NCBI GenBank assembly: GCA_947381875.1
Contig: CANCXY010000235.1
Coordinates: 1-5,230 of the forward strand
Direction: 5' to 3'
DNA: 5,230 bases
From: an uncultured Clostridia bacterium
GTDB taxonomy: Bacteria; Bacillota; Clostridia; Oscillospirales; Ruminococcaceae
Part shown: piece after piece, positions 1 through 4,440 of the stretch
Numbering within the stretch: position 1 is the stretch's first letter
Layout of the letters: each line of letters begins with the position of its first letter
Position numbers and translations under genes: made by a program
Notes under the pieces: generated by a model
What the model saw: only the letters and a program-made list of their open reading frames with translations
Told to the model about the DNA's origin: nothing
The model's database searches: none

Positions 1-47
1 GCCTCTGGACTCCGCCAAAGGGGGCAAGCCCCCTTTGGAAACCCATC
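1..47 (-). repeat. Palindromic intergenic repeat, copy A (runs off window)
   Basis: Bases 1-47 are the reverse complement of 4340-4386 with one mismatch (base 41). The core at 15-38 is a perfect palindrome: 11-base arms beginning CCAAAGGGGGC around a 2-base centre. On the minus strand this copy lies just past the stop codon of the toxin gene, in the same orientation relative to that gene as copy B is to ychF. No T-run follows the stem, so it is not a textbook terminator, although it could still protect or define a 3' end. The copy is cut by the window edge. It is probably a dispersed repeat of this genome; that is inferred from only two copies. Confidence 0.85.
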
Positions 48-57
48 TTGTTCCAGA

Positions 58-538
58 TTAGAAAAAACTGTTTTTTGCCTTTATTTTTTTCAATATCGCC
101 ATAGCGTCCGGTTGTGTCGGAGTGAATTTTATACCGCGCTTTAGCATGCCCATAACCTTTTTTGCTTTTCGCTCAATCACCCTTGCTGTATACTCGCTTG
201 TCAGCACCAGGCGATTCCCACCAACCGTATATTCCCGCGCTATGTAAGCTCTTGTTATAGGAAACATATCCTGTATCAGAAATGCGCTCTCTCGGCTGTT
301 GTCCAATTTTGCAATATGAAGAATATCACACGGCTTTCCGGCTTTTTCCCTTTCTTCCATGAGCTGCCTGTATTTCTCAATGCGGCTGGATAAGGGAATC
401 ATCCAATAGATGCCGTCTTCCCCATCTGCAAAGCAATAATAGTGAGGTCTGCTTTCTGCTTTGTTGCTTTTGAGGTATGGGTCGGCCATATCTTCAAAAA
501 ATGTATCCTTGATTATATAAAACCCTGTTTTTTTGCAT
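58..538 (-). CDS. cptN: Type III toxin-antitoxin endoribonuclease toxin, CptN/ToxN-like (apparent frameshift near the start)
   Basis: The protein resembles ToxN/AbiQ/CptN endoribonucleases, which cleave their own antitoxin RNA repeats and, when free, cellular mRNA. Visible hallmarks are an N-terminal GFYIIKDTFF strand, a conserved-looking YLKSNK...RPHYY segment, YWMIPLSSR (aligned by eye with the LTS active-site region of ToxN), and a basic C-terminal helix region. The context is decisive: tandem 45-base repeats and a terminator lie directly upstream on the same strand. The uninterrupted frame actually opens at 600, inside an antitoxin repeat and without a ribosome site. The natural start is ATG at 536-538, eight bases after GGAG, which would give MQKTGFYIIK and about 159 residues, a usual length for the family. 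That ATG is one base out of frame because the A-run (528-534 on the plus strand) has seven instead of six bases. The family call is strong by sequence feel and context; the function was not tested by any search. Confidence 0.85.
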
Positions 539-556
539 ATTCCTGTCTCCGTTATG

Positions 557-584
557 AAAAAATCCTTCGCTTTACGGCGAAGGA
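557..584 (-). terminator. Intrinsic terminator between antitoxin repeats and toxin
   Basis: On the minus strand a perfect 8-bp stem (TCCTTCGC with GCGAAGGA, plus-strand 563-570 and 577-584) with a 6-base loop is followed at once by six T's (557-562). It sits between the repeats and the toxin's ribosome site, as in known type III loci. There it lets most transcripts end as antitoxin RNA and only some read through to the toxin. Confidence 0.9.
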
Positions 585-628
585 CTTTCAACCCAACCAT
601 TTGTATACCGCATATCGGTCAGCGGTAA
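584..628 (-). repeat. Antitoxin repeat unit, toxin-proximal
   Basis: This 45-base unit is identical to the neighbouring unit at 629-673 except at base 595 (A instead of G on the plus strand). The pairing segments are at 606-611 with 622-627 (stem) and 595-598 with 617-620 (pseudoknot). The single difference turns a G-C pair into a G-U pair, so folding is kept. Confidence 0.92.
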
Positions 629-673
629 ACTTTCAACCCGACCATTTGTATACCGCATATCGGTCAGCGGTAA
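629..673 (-). repeat. Antitoxin repeat unit, promoter-proximal
   Basis: Second 45-base unit, in direct tandem with no spacer. Pairing segments are 651-656 with 667-672 (6-bp stem) and 640-643 with 662-665 (GGUC with GACC, pseudoknot). Only four bases of a further unit (674-677) remain on the promoter side. Confidence 0.92.
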
Positions 674-688
674 ACTTCTGACATATCT

Positions 689-717
689 ATTATACACAAA
701 ATGCAGCTTGCTGTCAA
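689..717 (-). promoter_or_regulatory. Consensus housekeeping promoter for the antitoxin-toxin operon
   Basis: On the minus strand TTGACA (717 down to 712) and TATAAT (694 down to 689) both match the consensus exactly and are 17 bases apart, the ideal spacing. The start of transcription would fall near 682, just before the first repeat. A maximal promoter fits the need for high, steady antitoxin RNA. Confidence 0.9.
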
Positions 718-992
718 CACCGAAATCTTCCTAAAATTGTCCGAATTACGGCGATTCTTTTCGCGTATTTTTCGAGCTGTAGAGCGAAAAAACACACAAA
801 AACCCCTTGTTTTGATCACTCCCGCGCTTCACATATGAGCTTTAGTGGCTGCGCTTCAGAAAAATCCACTCAGATGCGTGCAAAATCATCACGAATGGTG
901 TATAGTATATGTGACAGGACCTCCCGCACCTCTCCACGGCAACGTGTGACGTGTCCCAGGGAGGACATTTTATTTTTGGGGGGCTGCTTTGA
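718..992. other. Intergenic stretch between the toxin-antitoxin promoter and the decayed gene
   Basis: No credible coding region was found on either strand. It contains a weak A/T-flanked inverted repeat (TTTTTCG at 768-774 with CGAAAAA at 785-791), which might end transcription in either direction. It also contains a dyad CCTCCC (920-925) with GGGAGG (959-964) shortly before the pseudogene start. The dyad could be a relic leader or regulator site; the GGGAGG alone looks like a ribosome site with no start codon at the right distance. None of these can be assigned a function. Confidence 0.4.
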
Positions 993-1631
993 ATGAAGGA
1001 CGTAAAAAAGCCAACCGCTTACCCACAGCAGATGGAACCAGGCGCGGAGGAAACATATACCGCCATTCGCGGCTGTGTGATCGCGGCGCAAAACAAGGTC
1101 GCCAGCGCTGTCAATACGGCGATGGTACTTGCCTACCATGAAATCGGCGAACAGGTCTACCGGGCCTGTGGGGAAACCGACCGCGCGGGCTATGGGGAGC
1201 GCCTGCTGCAATATCTTTCCGACCGCCTGACGGCGGAGTTTGGGAGCGGTTTTACGGTTGCCAATCTGCGGAATATGCGGTAGTTTTACTGTACGTTTCC
1301 AAAACACAACGCACTGCGTAGCGAATTGAGTTGGACACATGACCGGCTGCTGATGCGTGTGCAAGATGAGAGAGAACGCCAGTTCTACTTGGAGGAGTGC
1401 GCAAAGGCAAATTGGAGTTCGCGCCAGTTGGAACGCCAGATCCACACAATGTATTACCAGCGGCTTTTGTCCAGCCGTGACAAGGAACCTGTTGCCGCAG
1501 AAATCAATACTACCGAGCCAAAGCCGGAATATGAAAAAATCATCAAAGACCCCTATGTGATGGAATTTCTTCAAATCAAGCCGGATACCCACGTTAAAGA
1601 TAGAAGATGCAAATATATCATATCCCAGTGA
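993..1631 (+). pseudogene. Decayed DUF1016/YhcG-type (PD-(D/E)XK nuclease family) gene, N-terminal part only
   Basis: Conceptual translation in a single frame gives 212 residues like the DUF1016 N-terminal domain of YhcG-type proteins: YHEIGEQVYRACGETDRAGY, then LTAEFGSGFTVANLRNMR, then FYCTFPKHNALRSELSWTH, and RQLERQIHTMYYQRLLSSRD. Two lesions are seen. Codon 97 (1281-1283) is TAG where relatives have glutamine (CAG), a one-base change; the frame and family similarity continue without a shift on both sides. After about KPDTH the similarity stops and a stop follows at 1629-1631, so the C-terminal nuclease domain (about 150 residues in full-length members) is missing. The start ATG lies nine bases after a G-run (978-983). 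Members are linked with mobile DNA, restriction and defence islands, though their precise role is poorly known. The intact family activity is almost certainly lost. Confidence 0.88.
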
Positions 1632-1650
1632 ACCGTAAAATTCCTGCAAT

Positions 1651-2250
1651 TCACCATGTATTCCAATGCACCTTGTTTTCAACCGTCGCCTTTACCTGCA
1701 CGGGCACTTCTGCGTCCGGGCTTGCGTACCCAAGAACGACAAGCGTGGGAAGATACCATCCGTCGGGAATCTTCAAAAACGCTTGAATGCCCTCCGGCTC
1801 CTTCTTCACCGGGATATGCACCACCGACCCCAGCCCCTCCGCCGTTGCGGCAAGGAGCATATTTTCTACCAGTGCCCACGCGGCCCCATAGTCCATGAGG
1901 CCATAGCCGTTCTTATCCTCTGTCATAGGGTATTTCTGCTTGAAAAACGGCAGGATCACGCACGCGGATTCCTCGATCATACTGCGCTGGCGGGGATAGG
2001 CGATCTTGAACATCTCCTGCTGGGGCGTTTTGGGTTCCGTAATCCGGCAGGGATACGGGCGGATGATCTGCGCAAAATTACGGATGAGGGCCTTGTCCGT
2101 CAGCGTCACCAGCTCCCATCGCCGCTGACGGTTGGAGGACGGGGCTTTCAGCCCGGCGTCCAGAATGCGTTCCAATACCTCACGGGGGATTTCCCGCGCC
2201 TCAAACTGCCGGATGCTTCTCCTTTTGTTCACCACTTCATAAAATTCCAT
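1651..2250 (-). CDS. Nitroreductase family protein (FMN-dependent oxidoreductase)
   Basis: This 199-residue protein begins MEFYEVVNKRRSIRQF, the typical nitroreductase N-terminus in which RRSIR (10-14) contacts the FMN phosphate. APSSNRQRRWELV (36-48) takes the place of the family's APSxxNxQPW segment, with an unusual RQRRW. A middle stretch DYGAAWALVENMLLAATAEGLGS and a late PDGWYLPTLVVLGYA also fit. Such enzymes use NAD(P)H to reduce quinones, nitro compounds or flavins in the cytoplasm; the substrate cannot be read here. The start at 2250 is chosen because GGAGG (2261-2265) lies ten bases upstream and the family begins here; the open frame extends further up to 2376 but overlaps the regulator gene. 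It is two bases downstream of the MarR gene, so the two are surely co-transcribed and probably translationally coupled. No terminator is visible past the stop; the neighbouring pseudogene converges 19 bases away. Confidence 0.9.
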   Translation of the reverse strand: MEFYEVVNKRRSIRQFEAREIPREVLERILDAGLKAPSSNRQRRWELVTLTDKALIRNFAQIIRPYPCRITEPKTPQQEMFKIAYPRQRSMIEESACVILPFFKQKYPMTEDKNGYGLMDYGAAWALVENMLLAATAEGLGSVVHIPVKKEPEGIQAFLKIPDGWYLPTLVVLGYASPDAEVPVQVKATVENKVHWNTW

Positions 2251-2252
2251 AT

Positions 2253-2729
2253 TTACACATCCTCCGTTTCCTGATGAATCAATTTTTTCAAGTTCTCTGT
2301 AAAGGTCCGTGAGAGGTCGATCAACTGCTTCTGTTCTTCTGGTGAGAACATGGACATGGCAGTATCCTCCGCCCATGTGATATGGCGGACCACTTTTTCA
2401 CAGTAGGTTTTGCCCGCGCCGGTCATGCGGACGATTTTGTTCCGTTTGTTTTCCAGCGCTTCCGTGACGGTGACATAATCGTTTGCCAGAAGTTTTTTGA
2501 TGATCAGGTTTACCGTCTGTTTAGACTGAAAGGTGCGCTGGCAGATTTCAGTCTGCGTCATGCCGCCCCCTGAGTAAAAATCGTCGTAAAAGAGAACATT
2601 GACGACCAGGAGCGTTTTCATCAGCATCCCGTTCTGTTTGGCGTACTCGTCATACAGAGCAAACTGCTCATCCCGGAATTTGCAGTACAGATATGCGTTT
2701 TTCCTGTCCTCCTTTGTGATCTTCTTCAC
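2253..2729 (-). CDS. MarR family transcriptional regulator
   Basis: The 158-residue protein has the MarR layout: helical N-terminus, winged helix-turn-helix from about residue 55 to 110 (MTQTEICQRTFQSKQTVNLI recognition region, then a wing with ENKRNKIVRMTGAGKTYCEK), and a C-terminal helical dimer arm. MarR proteins are cytoplasmic dimers that usually repress their own operon and release DNA on binding small phenolic or oxidised ligands. The start is GTG at 2729; only a G-run directly precedes it and the ribosome site is weak, so the start is less certain. AAGGAGG occurs inside the gene (2708-2714) but no ATG follows at the right distance in frame. The gene leads the nitroreductase gene, which is its likely target along with itself. 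Confidence 0.9.
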   Translation of the reverse strand: MKKITKEDRKNAYLYCKFRDEQFALYDEYAKQNGMLMKTLLVVNVLFYDDFYSGGGMTQTEICQRTFQSKQTVNLIIKKLLANDYVTVTEALENKRNKIVRMTGAGKTYCEKVVRHITWAEDTAMSMFSPEEQKQLIDLSRTFTENLKKLIHQETEDV

Positions 2730-2774
2730 CCCCCGAAGTCAATTCCTGTACGGTAAATTTATTGACCATTGAGT

Positions 2775-2814
2775 AGTGCAGCACAGGCGGATGAATTTGT
2801 CAAGTGTTGTACAA
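2775..2814 (-). promoter_or_regulatory. Candidate promoter and MarR-type operator of the regulator-nitroreductase operon
   Basis: On the minus strand TTGACA (2803 down to 2798) is followed after 17 bases by a poor -10 (TGCACT, 2780-2775) that carries an extended -10 TGC just before it. Overlapping and just upstream of the -35 are TTGTACAA (2807-2814, a perfect palindrome) and TTGTCAA (2797-2803), with centres one helical turn apart. This placement suits a repressor that blocks RNA polymerase. The promoter reading is tentative because the -10 is weak. Confidence 0.4.
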
Positions 2815-2893
2815 AAAGGGAGCGGACAGATTCAAAATATTGTGTGTGGTTCGTAGTATCCCAAAAATGGAAGTGTGTTTGTGTGCTGCCCTG

Positions 2894-3010
2894 CCGCGCG
2901 ACACGGAAATCAATTTTTGCGATTTTACGCGGCGAAAAACAATAGATCCTGCTGTTTCTCCCCGCCGGAGGCGGGGAGAAACAGGCAAAATTGATTCCCC
3001 TGGCCGCGCG
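2894..3010. repeat. Imperfect long inverted repeat enclosing a hairpin
   Basis: GGAAATCAATTTTTGC (2905-2920) matches the reverse complement of GCAAAATTGATTCC (2985-2998) apart from one extra base in each run. Both arms are flanked outside by CGCGCG-rich ends (2895-2900 and 3005-3010). The arms enclose the strong hairpin at 2952-2984. The arrangement resembles a small non-coding dispersed repeat of the MITE type, but no target duplication was recognised. The rest of this gene-free stretch (2815-2893) shows nothing I can name. Confidence 0.45.
2952..2984. repeat. Perfect 15-bp hairpin with CCCCGCC core
   Basis: The arms CTGTTTCTCCCCGCC and its exact complement (2970-2984) flank a 3-base GGA loop. 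No T-run follows on either strand, so it is not a standard terminator. The core CCCCGCC-loop-GGCGGGG is shared with the hairpin at 3086-3120, while the outer arms differ. It lies between the divergent MarR operon and the ychF promoter. Confidence 0.85.
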
Positions 3011-3020
3011 AATTTGCCTA

Positions 3021-3049
3021 TTGAGAAACGCGCGGGCATGTGGTACAAT
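3021..3049 (+). promoter_or_regulatory. Promoter of ychF
   Basis: TTGAGA (3021-3026, five of six consensus bases) and TACAAT (3044-3049, five of six) are 17 bases apart, and an extended -10 TGG (3041-3043) precedes the second box. Transcription would begin near 3056 and leave a leader of about 130 bases before the ychF start. Confidence 0.75.
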
Positions 3050-3085
3050 CAATCCTGGGGAGTGTCCGAATCGCGGAGCTATTGC

Positions 3086-3120
3086 CGTGTATTCCCCGCC
3101 CGCAGGGCGGGGAATACACG
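3086..3120 (+). repeat. Perfect 16-bp hairpin in the ychF leader
   Basis: The arms CGTGTATTCCCCGCCC (3086-3101) and the exact complement (3105-3120) flank a 3-base GCA loop. Outside it, GTGTCC (3062-3067) can pair with GGACAC (3136-3141), which would enclose the hairpin in a longer structure. No T-run follows, so transcription should continue into ychF. It may stabilise the mRNA or simply be a repeat insertion. Confidence 0.8.
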
Positions 3121-3187
3121 AAAACACCCCGCATTGGACACGCCTCAACCTTGTACCCATTCTGCTGGATAAGGAGATCGAAACATC

Positions 3188-4300
3188 ATGAAATTAGGCA
3201 TCATTGGCCTGCCGAATGTGGGCAAAAGCACGCTGTTCAACGCTATCACCAGTACGCGGAACGCGGCGGCGGCGAATTACCCGTTCTGCACCATCGACCC
3301 GAACACGGGCGTTGTGCCGGTGCCGGACGCGCGTCTGGACAAGCTGGCCGAGCTTTGGCAAACCAACAAAAAGACCCCCGCCATCGTAGAATTTGTCGAT
3401 ATCGCGGGGCTTGTGAAGGGCGCTTCCAAAGGCGAGGGGCTGGGCAACAAATTCCTGGGCAATATCCGCGCGTGCGACGCGATTGTGCATGTCGTGCGGT
3501 GCTTTGAGGATACCGATGTCATCCATGTGGAGGGGAGCGTCGACCCGCTGCGGGACATTGAGACCATCGACACGGAGCTGATTTTGAGCGACCTGGAGGT
3601 TGTGTCGGCGCGCGGGGCGAAGATGGCGAAGGCGGGCAAGACAGGGGACAAAAAGGCGCTGGCTGCGGCTGAATGGCTGGGCGCGCTGGAAAAGCATCTG
3701 GGCGAGGGCAAGAACGCGCGCACGTTCGAGCGTGACGAATCCGACGACGAGCAGGCGGAGGCGCTGCGCGAAATGGGCCTTTTGACGATGAAACCCATCA
3801 TCTACGCGGCGAACATGAGCGAAGACGACCTGATGACGGGCATGGACGCGAACCCGCACCATCAGGCGGTGCGGGCGCTGGCGGCGCGCGAGGGGGCGCA
3901 GTGCATCCCCATCTGCGCCAAGACGGAGGAGGATATCGCCGACTATACCCCGGAGGAGAAAAAAGCGTTCCTCGCTGAACTGGGCGTAGAGGCGACGGGC
4001 CTGGACCACCTCATCCAGGCGGGCTATGACCTGTTGGGCCTCATCAGCTTTTTGACAGACGGCAAAAAGGAATGCCGCGCCTGGACCATCCGCAAGGGCA
4101 CGAAGGCCCCGCAGGCGGCGGGCAAGATCCACTCCGATTTCGAGCGCGGGTTTATCCGGGCGAGCGTCGTCAAATACGCCGACCTTGCCGCGTGTGATTT
4201 CAGCATGGCAGGGGTAAAAGCCAAGGGCCTCCAACACACCGAGGGCAAAGACTACATCGTAGAGGATGGGGACATCATCGAGTTCCTGTTCAACGTATAA
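3188..4300 (+). CDS. ychF: Ribosome-associated ATPase YchF (Obg-like P-loop family)
   Basis: The 370-residue product matches the usual YchF/OLA1 length (E. coli about 363). The P-loop GLPNVGKST is at 7-15, the switch/G3 motif DIAG at 71-74 followed by the glycine-rich LVKGASKGEGLGNKFL, and NMSE (209-212) replaces the NKxD guanine motif, which explains the preference of this family for ATP over GTP. A coiled-coil insertion lies around 130-200. The C-terminal TGS domain (about 285-368) has the signature AGKIHSDFERGFIRASVV and ends DYIVEDGDIIEFLFNV. The protein binds ribosomes in the cytosol and is tied to translation and stress control. AAGGAG (3171-3176) lies eleven bases before ATG. GC-rich codon use differs from the left half of the window. 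It has its own promoter at 3021-3049, and mtnN follows in the same direction 140 bases on. Confidence 0.97.
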   Translation: MKLGIIGLPNVGKSTLFNAITSTRNAAAANYPFCTIDPNTGVVPVPDARLDKLAELWQTNKKTPAIVEFVDIAGLVKGASKGEGLGNKFLGNIRACDAIVHVVRCFEDTDVIHVEGSVDPLRDIETIDTELILSDLEVVSARGAKMAKAGKTGDKKALAAAEWLGALEKHLGEGKNARTFERDESDDEQAEALREMGLLTMKPIIYAANMSEDDLMTGMDANPHHQAVRALAAREGAQCIPICAKTEEDIADYTPEEKKAFLAELGVEATGLDHLIQAGYDLLGLISFLTDGKKECRAWTIRKGTKAPQAAGKIHSDFERGFIRASVVKYADLAACDFSMAGVKAKGLQHTEGKDYIVEDGDIIEFLFNV

Positions 4301-4304
4301 AGCC

Positions 4305-4337
4305 AAAAAAAGCCGCGCGAAAATGCAATTTTCGCGC
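4305..4337 (-). terminator. Reverse-facing intrinsic terminator behind ychF
   Basis: A perfect 10-bp stem GCGCGAAAAT (4315-4324) with ATTTTCGCGC (4328-4337), loop GCA, has seven A's on its left (4305-4311). Read on the minus strand this is a stem followed, after GGC, by seven T's. On the plus strand there is no T-run after it, so ychF transcripts may pass on to mtnN. As oriented it would stop antisense transcription before it enters ychF. Confidence 0.7.
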
Positions 4338-4339
4338 AT

Positions 4340-4419
4340 GATGGGATTCCAAAGGGGGCTTGCCCCCTTTGGCGGAGTCCAGAGGCAGCGCCTCTGGGCA
4401 GGTTTGGGCGGCAGCCCAA
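4340..4419 (+). repeat. Palindromic intergenic repeat, copy B, with three consecutive hairpins
   Basis: This copy matches copy A (1-47, inverted) over 47 bases with one mismatch and continues where copy A leaves the window. It contains three stems in a row: 4349-4372 (11-bp arms), 4379-4397 (CCAGAGGC, loop AGC, GCCTCTGG) and 4404-4419 (TTGGGC, loop GGCA, GCCCAA). It fills the gap between ychF and the ribosome site of mtnN. It may influence read-through or mRNA decay between the two genes; no promoter for mtnN was found within it. Confidence 0.85.
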
Positions 4420-4440
4420 CAACAAGAAGGAGGTTGCAAT

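Larger units (their letters stand above)
557..683 (-). ncRNA. cptI: Type III antitoxin RNA (CptI-like), 2.1 repeats of 45 bases
   Basis: The predicted transcript starts about 6-8 bases past the -10 box (near 682) and ends at the terminator. It contains two 45-base units, then only a 4-base match at its 5' end. In such systems the toxin cuts the precursor into single-repeat RNAs, which fold as pseudoknots and bind the toxin to inhibit it. Each unit can form a 6-bp stem (UACCGC/GCGGUA) with a 10-base loop; the GACC in that loop can pair with GGUC (GGUU in the other unit) downstream, giving an H-type pseudoknot. Both units contain A-rich candidate cleavage sites (ACAAAUGG and UUGAAAG); which one is used cannot be told. 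From memory, the described Eubacterium rectale CptI also has about two 45-base repeats. Confidence 0.85.

Noticed and set aside
527..538. Programmed -1 ribosomal frameshift at A AAA AAC in the toxin start
   Set aside because: A -1 shift leads quickly to a stop; only loss of one base (+1 direction) restores the toxin frame, so the classic -1 mechanism does not fit.
584..677. CRISPR array
   Set aside because: The two 45-base units abut with no spacers and lie between a promoter and a terminator ahead of a toxin; no cas genes are present.
442..681. Plus-strand 79-residue reading frame with a repeated C-terminal sequence
   Set aside because: The protein repeat is only the antisense translation of the two antitoxin repeats; it has no ribosome site or family resemblance.
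1281..1283. Programmed read-through or pyrrolysine at the amber codon
   Set aside because: The C-terminal domain is also missing, relatives have glutamine here, and nothing nearby suggests a recoding signal; decay is simpler.
870..1682. Long minus-strand reading frame of 270 residues
   Set aside because: It is antisense to the DUF1016/YhcG-type remnant, whose plus-strand translation clearly matches a family; the antisense protein resembles nothing I know.
2804..3172. Plus-strand 122-residue reading frame and its minus-strand counterparts
   Set aside because: They run through two perfect hairpins and the ychF promoter and have no ribosome site or family features.
3194..4339. Minus-strand 381-residue reading frame
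   Set aside because: It is the antisense shadow of ychF, caused by high-GC codon use.
4338..4440. SAM or SAH riboswitch before mtnN
   Set aside because: The substrate made this tempting, but the region is the dispersed palindromic repeat shared with the toxin locus and shows no known riboswitch core.
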